A stretch of 64,000 nt of DNA, taken from assembly GCA_016928155.1 (NCBI GenBank), contig JAFGLG010000017.1:68134-132133 (forward strand), given 5' to 3'. Position 1 is the stretch's first letter. Each line of letters begins with the position of its first letter. The stretch is from Candidatus Woesearchaeota archaeon (lineage in GTDB: Archaea > Nanobdellota > Nanobdellia > Woesearchaeales > JAFGLG01). The notes beneath the pieces were generated by a model, which was given only the letters and a program-made list of their open reading frames with translations, had not been told where the DNA came from and did no database searches. This document shows, piece by piece, positions 9,101 through 17,107 of this stretch. Position numbers and translations under genes: made by a program.

Positions 9101-10271
9101 GCCCGCTGGCCGATATGTTGAACAGCCCTGTATGGTTATTGTAGTAGTTCAGCGCAGTATCATCGACATCATAGGCATCTATCTTCAGCAGGAATGGCGC
9201 TCCCACAAATGCTGTCTGGTTCGGCACAGGATAAATGTATGGTGCATCATTGACTGGGGTCACGTTCAATGTCACATTATTGCTTTCTGTTGAATTCATG
9301 TAGTCTGATGCGTTGAAAGTCAGTATTATGACACCGAAGAAGTCCTGGTCTGGATAGAATGATACTGTATGGTTCCATGCACCTGTTTCTGTGATGTTTA
9401 CCTGCATGTCTGACCCGGCATAGTTTGCTATGTAAGTCAATGGATAATTGTCTGTGTCATTGTCCTTGAAATAGTCATCAAGGTTGAACACATCTGTCAG
9501 GTTTGTGTCTTCTGTCCAGTTGAAGTAGTCAGGGGTTATGTTCTGGTCAAGCCATGGGGGCCTGTTCATGTCTGTGACATTGACTCTCCATGTGTAATTG
9601 TCAGAAGCGCCATGGCTATCTGTCACCTTGACTGTGATGTTGTGCACCATTGATGCATTGGGTCCTGCAGAGAGGTAATCTGGTATGTAGGTTGCGTTCA
9701 GGCTTGTCGAGTTCAGCACTGTCTCGTTTATCACGCCATCAATATACCATGTGTAGTTGAGTGTGTCCCCTTCATAGGTAAGCATATCGACATCAATAAC
9801 AGTGATGTTCATGTATAATGGCTCAAGCTCGTCTATCTCTGTCGTGAAATTGTCTGGGTCTGACTCATTGTATGGGCTTACTGAGGTGATGTTTGGTGGA
9901 TCGTTGATGTTTGTTATGTTGAAACCAATTGTGGCAACTTCACGATCAAATCCTGTCTTATCGCTCACATTTATCGCAATTATTGTCACAGCTTTATACC
10001 ATATTATCACATCATCATTGTTAGGTGTGAAATTCAAGACCCCTGTATCCTCATTTATGGTTAGTGAAGAGAAAGTGTTATTTTGTATAGCATAAGACAC
10101 ATTGGACTCATCTATGGATACGTTTACGTCATAGCTCCAGGAGACACCTTGTGTGAGATAAAAGACGGTTCCATGGATAGGGGGACTGAATGTGAATGTG
10201 GCTGCGATTACGAAGGGTGCGACTATCACAAGTAGCATCGCATACAGTATCCACCTCTTTTCGGCTATCAT
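6114..10271 (-). CDS. Giant cadherin-like repeat surface protein, single C-terminal membrane anchor
   Basis: 1385 residues: a signal peptide or anchor (residues about 8-24), then about ten cadherin-like/Ig-like beta-sandwich repeats recognisable from recurring NDPP/NDTP linkers, GLINFTP strands and VTDxxG turns, with many N-glycosylation sequons. Near residues 1115-1200 comes a Thr-rich linker and a further beta domain, then a juxtamembrane helical hairpin and a final membrane helix ending in YRRYGGRKK. Repeats of this type usually mediate adhesion and bind Ca through Asp-rich linkers. It overlaps both neighbours by 4 nt (ATGA), so it is co-translated with the 1993-residue protein and the coiled-coil protein. 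Confidence 0.88.
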   Translation of the reverse strand: MIAEKRWILYAMLLVIVAPFVIAATFTFSPPIHGTVFYLTQGVSWSYDVNVSIDESNVSYAIQNNTFSSLTINEDTGVLNFTPNNDDVIIWYKAVTIIAINVSDKTGFDREVATIGFNITNINDPPNITSVSPYNESDPDNFTTEIDELEPLYMNITVIDVDMLTYEGDTLNYTWYIDGVINETVLNSTSLNATYIPDYLSAGPNASMVHNITVKVTDSHGASDNYTWRVNVTDMNRPPWLDQNITPDYFNWTEDTNLTDVFNLDDYFKDNDTDNYPLTYIANYAGSDMQVNITETGAWNHTVSFYPDQDFFGVIILTFNASDYMNSTESNNVTLNVTPVNDAPYIYPVPNQTAFVGAPFLLKIDAYDVDDTALNYYNNHTGLFNISASGLINFTPTAGQVGNYTVRIWVDDNKVNSTISFNLEIMANNIPILRPYPIPDEIVPEKSLYSLYVNATDLDNDSMTFYSNFSYFSVNQVNVNSSFAYATFSFTPSQIHVGLNTIRIYVNDSHGAVNSSTYLLNITDQNDPPVLGPIPDPIITRVNKTYTIRINASDTDLDIETFYENSTYFNITDITGAGTGYATGLINFTPDHTGWEYVRISVNDSLRFNDEVIVLVNVTDNHAPYFTNVPGMMNCSEDSLCEYDIDADDFDNDDLYYYSNASIFTINETTGLISFTPGWELVGLYSIYLNVTDGELWNSTNFTLNISAVNDTPYFDPPIDSYPEWDSVYEGFNFFLVLNATDEENDTLNFSNVFINETNLFNISIYNLTLRQALINFTPNITQVGNHTVNISVTDGNSTNTTTLRFEVLFYNDPPEILWWNATNGTYWTNETNLTILETDTWTFIINATDPDLPYNDSLSYNWTMDRKSKQINGTEYDYYPGYFAQGNHTLNVTITDRWGENTSFWWHIEVLNVNRAPVFGKKEYLSEGSFQNGTFINLTFQSGRMKLADPPPPYLSGLYTSEIIDMVEDDGNFRFSIMDLGSSEPNGTNITFQTRSSQYETTDFTDWSDPGNATSNAIDSPSYQFFQYRLLFRSNESGESPSLANATVNYVISNLTRDEDVIVDPWIDLDDFFYDADGNTELHYNVSGAVHLEILINTSNNKVSIFPEADWSGVETVYFTASDGNATAWSNNITIIYNPVEDETQTQTETITRTVTRTSLKREEVRVFTPIKILYPGNITMYKNNTFMTPIYIKNNGNQTFRGVNLTFEAENPDIKAYFSEPYFDEIGVNEQEYTEMYIESYKIFGTYEIIIRANVTSPAFSDSAKIYINSLEKAEGNRTAVNTKVAFTRDLLQRNPKCLELNEVLERAEEQIDLGNYEEADKMLEQVRTVCNYLLEPPEKEVQNPRILNAIGNSLLFMFGFMLVGLTSIAGYFIYRRYGGRKK

Positions 10272-13200
10272 TCTGGCTGGCCCTCCTCCAGTCTTGTTAT
10301 CTTCTCATGTGCTGACTTCAGGGATTCATAGGATGCTGTCCTTTCATCCTTGTTCATCTTCTTGTATATGTCGTTTGCCGCTTCGTATGATCTCCTGAGA
10401 TTCTCCAGCTCTGATACCCCTATCTTCTTTGTCTTGATTGCTGTGTTTATCTTCCTGATCCTGATGTTGAAAGCCTGTATCCCCTTTGAGACTTTCCTGC
10501 GTCTTTCAATCTCTCTCAGTTTTTTAAATATTTCTTCTTTATCCTTGAGCGGGGTCTCATATGCCTCATTCTGCTCCTTGGCAGGCACATCCACTGAACT
10601 TGTCACTATCTTCCTTATGTTCTCAAAGAATTCCTTGAGCTCCCCGCCATCTGTCTGCTTCTTTCCATAGACCTTGTCATTGAGTTTCAGGATATAATGG
10701 GTTATCAGGTCTTTTAGGAGTATGTTGTCTATGTTCCTCCTAGCATCGTCTATCATCTCTTCAAGGGTCGATGAATATTTGGTGTCGAATACCTCTTTCA
10801 TGAAAACTCTCAGGATATAGGCGAGGGTCTCCAGCTTGTCGACGGCACTCTTCTCTTCCAGCTCTGTCACCCTGACTGCCTGGAGTATGATGAATCCGAA
10901 GTCATCTTTCCTCTTTGCTGCCGCTGGGAACCATCTCAGTATATTATAGAGCAGGTCAGGCAGGTACTTGCCGTAGTATTTGTAGAAGAGGTATCCGGCA
11001 AGCAGGCACAGCGCCAGTATGATCAGGAGCCACCATAATATGACCCACATTATCATCATGGGCTGCTCATAAAGTCTCTTTGGCGGGCATGGGCCTCCCA
11101 CATCTATCCCTGTCTCGCCCTGGTTCTGTATGCCGTCATGGCAAGTCGGACATGGAGGGCATGGCCCACCGCAGTCTGTCCTTTCCTCTCCTTGGTTCTT
11201 GATTCCATCCCTGCATAATGGGCATGGAGGGCATGGCCCTCCGCAATCGATTCCCTGTTCTGCGCCATTATGGATCCCGTCATTGCAAGTCGGGCATGGA
11301 GAGCATGGCCCACCGCAGTCTATGCCTGTCTCGCCATGGTTCTGTATGCCGTCATGGCATGTCGGCTCATAGATGCATTCTCTTGTGAGGTTTGGCTGGA
11401 GTATTGGACTTTCGCAGTTGTTTATGTCAGTGCAGACCCTTATCTGTATTCCGCTTGGCAGGCATTCTGACCATGCATTGCAGGTCCAGTTGACAGTGCA
11501 CCACTTGGAAGGCCTGTCCGGGCTTCCCCCTCCGCCTCCGCCTCCCCCGCCTCCTGGACTGGGGCGTGGATCTGGCATATCCATTACTTTCAGCATCACC
11601 TGGTTCGAGTAGACGAACTCTCCGTAGGGGTCTTCTGCCCTGAATGTGACCAGCCTGATGCCGAACCAGTTCGGTTCGGGTGTGAAAGTCAGCACATGGT
11701 ATTGGTTCATTGATATTGTTATCTTGTCTATGTAGCTCCATGTGTATACCAGCGGGTCCCCGTCAGGATCTGCGAAATAGTCATCTAGGTCGAGCCCTGT
11801 CAGCGATGTGTCTTCTTTCCATATCTGGTCTGGTATCGGCTGTATAAGATAAGGTGGGTTATTGAAAATTGATCCGAGCTCGCAGCTGTCCAGGCACCTG
11901 TAGACCCCTGAATCATTGAGGTTGCTGCACATGAATATGGACTGCCTTGCTGACGTGGAATCCATATCAGCATCGTCTGTTACTGTCACATCGAATCTGA
12001 TAACCTCGCTGGTGATGTTTGTGTTGAGTATGTCGCCGATAGGCACTTCTCCGGTGCATGATACCATCTTATTGTCTCCGGTTAGGTTATTCATGGGCAC
12101 AGTCTCGCTCTTTATGTAGGTCTCATTGAGATGATAGAATTTCACGAGACATCCGGTGCTTGTTGTGAACCCGTTTGAGCTGTTGAAATTTACCCCGATG
12201 CCAAGCAGCTGTTCAGATGAGAAGTGCATCCTGTCCGGGTAGTTTGTGTATGCATAGTAAGGGCTTGACTGGTACGGCCCGCGGACGACTGTTATGTTGT
12301 ATGATCCGCTCGCAGAGTTGCCCACACCGTCATACACGACATAGCTTATGTTCCATGTCCCGTCAGGGAAAGGGTATTCCATTGAGCAGTCATCGACGAT
12401 ATAGACCTCTCCGGAGATGTTTATCTCGCAGTAGTCTATTCCTGTATTGTAGGTCCGGTTGTCCGTCACATTGATCACGATTTCCTGGCTTGCTCCGTAA
12501 AGGACTGTGCCTGGAGGAGGTTCTACTGATGTGACAAGCGGCGGCTCGTTTTCTGTGACATAGATCGTTGAGTCCCAATAGGCGACATTGCCCTCCACAG
12601 AGACTGTTATCCTTAGCTCATGCAGCCCTATCTCGGTTGCGTTCACTGCTGCAGATAGGTCAAGATCCCCTTCGAACCCGGAGGGGTTTTCTAGCTGGAT
12701 TGTGTTGTTGTTGACAAGCTTGATGAATCCTGTTGTCGTTCCATACATGTAGGTGTTGTTCTCGTTCGGCTCGCTGTTTATCTGGCTTATCGGGTAGTGG
12801 ACATGCCCTATCAGGATGAGGACAGTCCCGTTGAATTCTATGTCCATGAACTCAGCTGTGAGGTTATTCCCCAGAGTGACGACCTGGTCATGGGTCACAT
12901 TGACTCCGACTATTGTGTCAGTTACATTTGTGGGGGTTATGCCAAGGCACACGAGTGCCATGTTGCATTCTGTATCTCCGCAGTCTGATAGCCCGTCGCC
13001 GTCATTGTCAAGGCCGTCATTGCAGAACTCGGCCGGCCCGTAATAGCATTCTGCGCAGTCCATGTCATCGCAGTCTGTGAATCCGTCATGGTCATTGTCA
13101 AGGCCGTCTGAACAGTCTGTCTCTGTGACACCGCACAGCCTTCCGTCAGGACCCACCTGACCATAGCAGTCTGCATCATCGCAGTCTGCTGCGCCGTCTG

Positions 13201-16200
13201 CATCATTGTCCGATGAGTCTGCGCATGAGTCGATTGATATGTTCTCTTGATACGGGCATGGATAGCAGACACCGCCTGTGCCATAGCATGTCAGGTCATA
13301 GCAGTCAGTGTCCCCGTCACGATCATTGTCGAAATCATCGTCGCATGTCAGCTCAGTCCCATATTCGCACAATGCACCGCTGCTCAGGTCGCCGACTCTT
13401 GTGTCGCAGTCTATGTCTCCGCAGTCTATCCCTCCGAACTGGGGACTTGCCGGATGGTCATAATCCAGGTCATTGTCATTGTTGTCATAGCATATGACTT
13501 CGTAGAGAGCACAAAGGTAGTCTGATGTCCTGTGCCATCTGTCGCAGTCCCTTTCATAATATGACCCGCTCACATAGCAGTCATATGGGCCGTCTGCGTC
13601 GTTGTCGAAGCGGTCATCGCATGTCAGTTCTGTACCGAATTCGCATATCGCATCCAGTGTCAGGTTGCCGACGAGCGTATGGCAGTCGTCATCCAGGCAG
13701 TCTGTCCATGCAATCATGCTCGGTGTGCTGTCCTGATAGCTTGTGCTGCTGTCCCATACCCCGAAATATCCGTAGTCATAGTCATTGTTTAGGAGGTCAT
13801 AGCAGATCTCATCTATCAGGGGACATGACTCGTTGTCCATGAAGCAGTCATTGTCGAAGCAGTCTATGTATCCGTCGCCGTCATTGTCGAATCCGTCGTC
13901 GCATGTCAGCTCAGTCCCGTATTCGCATCTAATGCCTTCCAGTATCAGCGCTCCGTCGCAGCCGATGTCGAGGCAGTCAAGCACAGGTATCTCGGCGCAT
14001 TCGCCTGTTGTCGATAGAAGGCTGTTGAGGTCATTGTCTATGCCATCATTGCAGTATTCGGCATATCCGCTTGAATTTATGTAGTCGCTTTCATTGGCAG
14101 GTGCTGAATCTGTCACATTGATTGTCTGGTACAGCCTCACAGTACCGTACCCGTCGTCCATGCTCCTCACGAACTCTATGTCATACCCGCCTCCAGGCGC
14201 TTCTGCAGGCATGCCGAACCTTAGCATCTCCCATAAGTGTCCTGTGAATCTGTCATTGTCCGGATTGCCGTCAGGAGTGTATGATTTTGATGTTAATGAC
14301 ATTGTTGTATACAGCTTGGTTGGCAGCTGTCTTGTCTCGGTTGTGCTGTCTGATATCCCGAAATCGGGCGGTAGGTCATTTAGTGCCACCTGCACAAGCT
14401 TGCTGTCCACATCGCATTGCTTGAACTTTGCTGTATAATCTGACCCTGGCTTGACTGCTTTTATGTAATAGACTGTCGTAGCTCCCATGTCGAACCAGCA
14501 GACATTGTTCATGCATGGGTCGTCGAGCCATATTGCGCTGTCTATGCTCCTGCTGTTCCTGCATTCGTATCTCACTCCTGCGCAGTCAGGATCATCGCAG
14601 TCGATGCGCAGGTCTCCGTCATTGTCCACACCATCATCGCATTCATCCTCTACGAGTGCACTAGCCTGCTGTTTTATCGCAAAGTTGACGTCGCTGACCC
14701 ATGAGCAGTTCAGCTCGTCAAAGTACCATCCGGGATTGTTTGTGTAGCAGGATACTGCATGATCGACATCATCCCACAGCCATGTGTTGCTCCTGTGGAT
14801 GTGGAAGAACATTGTGTTGTCCATTGTCAGCTGGCTGTTGTTATATGCTGTCGTCGTCACATTGTACTGCCCGTTCTGCACCGTGTTTGGCAGTGAGAGG
14901 CCATAGGTCACATTGTAGTATCTTCCATTGCTGTAAGTCGTGACATCTGCCGGGTTGAATGATGGGTCTATATCTGAGAAACCAGAGGTCACATTCAGTG
15001 TGCTCTCCTCGAGCTTCACGCTTATTATGGCCTCAGAGTTCTCCTTGTAGAACACCTTGTCCCTGTTCGGCGGCTTGACCCTGAATGTTGTGTTTGCGTA
15101 GCCTGTCAGGTTGGCGTGGGTGCAGTATGCATCCAATGTGTGGTTCCCCTCGATGTATCTCCAATGCTGTATGTATTTGTAGAGTGATATCTGCGGTATG
15201 TACAGATGTATCAGGCTTTGCTTGGGCATCCAATCCCAGTGTAAAAATCCTCCTGTTACAGCCATCAGGGTGAAGCTTGTGGGGTTGTAGTCTGTCCTGT
15301 AAGAGCAGTTTGCTATGATGGGGAATGATATGTCGCCATAGCCTGTTGCATATGTTGTCACATTGAAATATGGTGAGTTGTCCTGCGTCGGGTCCTCTAT
15401 GGATATGTTGACCTTGAGCGATGCGTTCTCTATTGTGGTATAGTTCCCCTCGAATCCGGCTGTGTCTTCAAATAGGATTGAGCCGTTCGTGAAATCTGTT
15501 ATCAGACAATCGCTGCAGAACTCGCCGTTTTTCAGTATTATCGGCAATATGGCGCTTATGTTATGCAGTGTGATTTGGGGGTATGACAGTATGCACATGG
15601 TGTTGAAGCCATAAGCTCTGATGAAGTTTTTTTCGATGATCAGGTTTGCATCTATGTTCATCTCATCAAGATCCACTTTTGATGGGCCGGAGTAATTGAT
15701 GTCCCCGTGCTCGTTGCCGATTGTTATGTCTGACAACTGTATCCATGCTGTAAAATTAGAGAGGTTAGTCGTGTAGTTGTTCTTGTAATTCTCCCAGATA
15801 GGCTCTATATCCACATTGTTTATTGAGAACAGTCCTCCGAAAACCCCGCTGTCGGCGCATTCTCCCTTGGCTGCTGCCCTCACAAAATAACCGCACATGG
15901 AATCCGGCACTGTTGTCGTATCCCATGTCACATTGAAATAATCATCTCCATCAAAGTAATCGGTCCCGAGGGAACCTATGGATGCACCTCTGTAGTCAAA
16001 GCTGACTTCAGAGACATTTAAGTTGTAGTCAGTGTAGTTTGCATACACTGATACTGTTATCACCCCTGAATATACTCCTGCTTGAGGATGGAGGTTGGTG
16101 AGTGTGGGGACTCCACCTATACATATCCTGACTTTCCCGGCAGCTGTGACCTGCCCGGAGATCTGGTTGTGCAGTGAGTAATTAGAATATCCGATAGTGA

Positions 16201-16249
16201 TGATGTACATGATTACAAGCACAGCTATCACATTATTGGATATCTTCAT
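10268..16249 (-). CDS. Giant Ca-binding cysteine-rich repeat surface protein with cytoplasmic tail
   Basis: 1993 residues. Order: signal peptide (1-25); beta-sandwich regions; about ten CxDGxDNDxDGxxDCxDxDC repeats between residues about 533 and 1100, resembling thrombospondin type-3 calcium loops stapled by disulphides; further Ig/cadherin-like domains; a Gly10 linker near 1568; a TSP1-like segment (WTCNAWSEC); four 24-residue repeats ending GIDCGGPCPPCP; one membrane helix (about 1732-1755); and a cytoplasmic helical tail of about 230 residues. First large gene of the operon, overlapping the RHH regulator gene by 17 nt. Probably a Ca-stiffened adhesin or stalk. The tail resembles a domain of the coiled-coil protein encoded downstream. 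Confidence 0.88.
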   Translation of the reverse strand: MKISNNVIAVLVIMYIITIGYSNYSLHNQISGQVTAAGKVRICIGGVPTLTNLHPQAGVYSGVITVSVYANYTDYNLNVSEVSFDYRGASIGSLGTDYFDGDDYFNVTWDTTTVPDSMCGYFVRAAAKGECADSGVFGGLFSINNVDIEPIWENYKNNYTTNLSNFTAWIQLSDITIGNEHGDINYSGPSKVDLDEMNIDANLIIEKNFIRAYGFNTMCILSYPQITLHNISAILPIILKNGEFCSDCLITDFTNGSILFEDTAGFEGNYTTIENASLKVNISIEDPTQDNSPYFNVTTYATGYGDISFPIIANCSYRTDYNPTSFTLMAVTGGFLHWDWMPKQSLIHLYIPQISLYKYIQHWRYIEGNHTLDAYCTHANLTGYANTTFRVKPPNRDKVFYKENSEAIISVKLEESTLNVTSGFSDIDPSFNPADVTTYSNGRYYNVTYGLSLPNTVQNGQYNVTTTAYNNSQLTMDNTMFFHIHRSNTWLWDDVDHAVSCYTNNPGWYFDELNCSWVSDVNFAIKQQASALVEDECDDGVDNDGDLRIDCDDPDCAGVRYECRNSRSIDSAIWLDDPCMNNVCWFDMGATTVYYIKAVKPGSDYTAKFKQCDVDSKLVQVALNDLPPDFGISDSTTETRQLPTKLYTTMSLTSKSYTPDGNPDNDRFTGHLWEMLRFGMPAEAPGGGYDIEFVRSMDDGYGTVRLYQTINVTDSAPANESDYINSSGYAEYCNDGIDNDLNSLLSTTGECAEIPVLDCLDIGCDGALILEGIRCEYGTELTCDDGFDNDGDGYIDCFDNDCFMDNESCPLIDEICYDLLNNDYDYGYFGVWDSSTSYQDSTPSMIAWTDCLDDDCHTLVGNLTLDAICEFGTELTCDDRFDNDADGPYDCYVSGSYYERDCDRWHRTSDYLCALYEVICYDNNDNDLDYDHPASPQFGGIDCGDIDCDTRVGDLSSGALCEYGTELTCDDDFDNDRDGDTDCYDLTCYGTGGVCYPCPYQENISIDSCADSSDNDADGAADCDDADCYGQVGPDGRLCGVTETDCSDGLDNDHDGFTDCDDMDCAECYYGPAEFCNDGLDNDGDGLSDCGDTECNMALVCLGITPTNVTDTIVGVNVTHDQVVTLGNNLTAEFMDIEFNGTVLILIGHVHYPISQINSEPNENNTYMYGTTTGFIKLVNNNTIQLENPSGFEGDLDLSAAVNATEIGLHELRITVSVEGNVAYWDSTIYVTENEPPLVTSVEPPPGTVLYGASQEIVINVTDNRTYNTGIDYCEINISGEVYIVDDCSMEYPFPDGTWNISYVVYDGVGNSASGSYNITVVRGPYQSSPYYAYTNYPDRMHFSSEQLLGIGVNFNSSNGFTTSTGCLVKFYHLNETYIKSETVPMNNLTGDNKMVSCTGEVPIGDILNTNITSEVIRFDVTVTDDADMDSTSARQSIFMCSNLNDSGVYRCLDSCELGSIFNNPPYLIQPIPDQIWKEDTSLTGLDLDDYFADPDGDPLVYTWSYIDKITISMNQYHVLTFTPEPNWFGIRLVTFRAEDPYGEFVYSNQVMLKVMDMPDPRPSPGGGGGGGGGGSPDRPSKWCTVNWTCNAWSECLPSGIQIRVCTDINNCESPILQPNLTRECIYEPTCHDGIQNHGETGIDCGGPCSPCPTCNDGIHNGAEQGIDCGGPCPPCPLCRDGIKNQGEERTDCGGPCPPCPTCHDGIQNQGETGIDVGGPCPPKRLYEQPMMIMWVILWWLLIILALCLLAGYLFYKYYGKYLPDLLYNILRWFPAAAKRKDDFGFIILQAVRVTELEEKSAVDKLETLAYILRVFMKEVFDTKYSSTLEEMIDDARRNIDNILLKDLITHYILKLNDKVYGKKQTDGGELKEFFENIRKIVTSSVDVPAKEQNEAYETPLKDKEEIFKKLREIERRRKVSKGIQAFNIRIRKINTAIKTKKIGVSELENLRRSYEAANDIYKKMNKDERTASYESLKSAHEKITRLEEGQPE
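11075..11362 (-). repeat. Four tandem 72-bp coding repeats (Cys-rich CDGI/GGPCPPCP motif)
   Basis: Four consecutive 24-codon units in the giant surface protein, each of form CxDGIxNxxExxxDCGGPCxPCP with five Cys. The DNA copies are clearly similar to each other, so the array probably grew by duplication and may vary in copy number. The last unit, next to the membrane helix, has lost two Cys (DVGGPCPPKR). Confidence 0.85.
12960..14647 (-). repeat. Diverged Asp/Cys calcium-loop repeats in the giant surface protein
   Basis: About ten coding units carry variants of CxDGxDNDGDGxxDCxDxDC at irregular spacing, e.g. TCDDGFDNDGDGYIDCFDN and FCNDGLDNDGDGLSDCGDT. Some units have lost the pattern (CYDLLNNDYDYG). 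The Asp spacing matches thrombospondin type-3/EF-like Ca loops and the paired Cys suggest disulphides. Confidence 0.8.
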
Positions 16250-16400
16250 CTTTCCTCCTTATTTTCTTGTATTTGACCAGAAGATCCCTGAGCGCTTCTC
16301 TTGTTATCTCAGATTGGTTTGAGAACATGCCTTCGTCTATCAGTTCCTGTATCTTTTTCTTCAGCTCTTTCCCGATTCTTATGTGGACCAGATCAGACAT
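16233..16400 (-). CDS. Ribbon-helix-helix (CopG/MetJ-type) transcriptional regulator
   Basis: A 55-residue protein too small for most gene finders. It starts MSDLVHIRIGKELKKKIQE and continues through a G-x-(F)-SNQSEITREALRDLL helix pair: the classic RHH pattern of a short beta strand (HIRIG), helix 1, a turn with SNQSE, and helix 2. RHH dimers insert the paired strands into the major groove of palindromic operators. The gene overlaps the 1993-residue surface protein gene by 17 nt and lies downstream of two palindromes that sit on its promoter, so it probably represses its own operon of giant proteins, MoxR, DUF58 and VWA. Confidence 0.88.
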   Translation of the reverse strand: MSDLVHIRIGKELKKKIQELIDEGMFSNQSEITREALRDLLVKYKKIRRKDEDIQ

Positions 16401-16430
16401 CTATATCCTTCTTACTGTATGAATCAACAT

Positions 16431-16467
16431 ATATCATTTTGATATACAAATAATATCATTTTGATAC
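16431..16467. promoter_or_regulatory. Tandem palindromic operators for the RHH regulator
   Basis: Two copies of ATATCA-TTT-TGATAT: 16431-16445 is a perfect palindrome around a 3-nt centre, and 16453-16467 differs only in its last base. Their starts are 22 bp apart, about two helical turns, which suits side-by-side binding of RHH dimers. They lie between the TATA box and the regulator start codon, over the expected transcription start, a classic repressor position. Confidence 0.75.
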
Positions 16468-16470
16468 ATT

Positions 16471-16480
16471 TATTTATAAA
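16471..16480 (-). promoter_or_regulatory. TATA box of the giant surface-protein operon
   Basis: On the minus strand TTTATAAATA, 71-80 nt upstream of the RHH start codon. Initiation 25 nt downstream would fall at about 16447-16452, between the two operators. A second AT-rich element (TTTTATATATC, about 16491-16501) is an alternative. A weak AAGG precedes the RHH start codon. Confidence 0.55.
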
Positions 16481-16587
16481 TGTTATTATAAGATATATAA
16501 AAAAGGGTATAAAAAAGATATAGAAAAGATATGGAACTGGGTATATTGGGTCAAGGATGCTCAGAAAAAAGAACAAGAGACAAATAC

Positions 16588-17040
16588 TTACTTGCTTCGC
16601 CAGAATGTCATCTTGGCATACCCATGATAATACCCTATCTCTTTGTTGGGTATTCCAATCAGCTGTATTGTCTTCGCCTCATTGGGTTCGAGATGAGGCA
16701 TTGATGGAATGGCTTCTACCATACCGCTGATGTTCCCAACCACCTTCATCTTGACATCGAGCGGGAAATTATAGGGGTTGATTAGGACGACTTCCCTTAT
16801 CAGTGTGCTGCCTCCTTTTTGTGCTGAGCCGAAATGCAGGAAATCATCCCCGAGGTTTATGCCAACGCCTTTCTCCACCACTTTGATGTCCATCTCTATG
16901 GTCCTTGTCTCGACATGCATGTATGAGAAATAGGCTATGCTTGTCAAGGACACTGTCAATATGATTATGGCAATGAGAGCTATGATGAGTTGTTTTGTTG
17001 AGAATCCTGATGTATGTCCGAATTTATGTTTCTTACGCAT
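16588..17040 (-). CDS. Membrane-anchored protein with an external beta domain
   Basis: 150 residues from the ATG at 17040. A basic N-terminus is followed by one membrane helix (about residues 15-37, LIIALIAIIILTVSL) and an external domain with the look of a small beta-sandwich: LIREVVLINPYNFPLDVKM and EPNEAKTIQLIG resemble the edge strands of archaeal envelope Ig-like domains. A longer in-frame ORF to 17199 overlaps the upstream gene by 92 nt and is rejected as a start. Last gene of the 19339-16588 transcription unit. No family name recognised. Confidence 0.75.
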   Translation of the reverse strand: MRKKHKFGHTSGFSTKQLIIALIAIIILTVSLTSIAYFSYMHVETRTIEMDIKVVEKGVGINLGDDFLHFGSAQKGGSTLIREVVLINPYNFPLDVKMKVVGNISGMVEAIPSMPHLEPNEAKTIQLIGIPNKEIGYYHGYAKMTFWRSK

Positions 17041-17107
17041 ATTGGCTGATTTTGAGGTTATATTTATATTTTTTATTATTTTTTTATTTGGAGTGTATGA
17101 TTTTATT

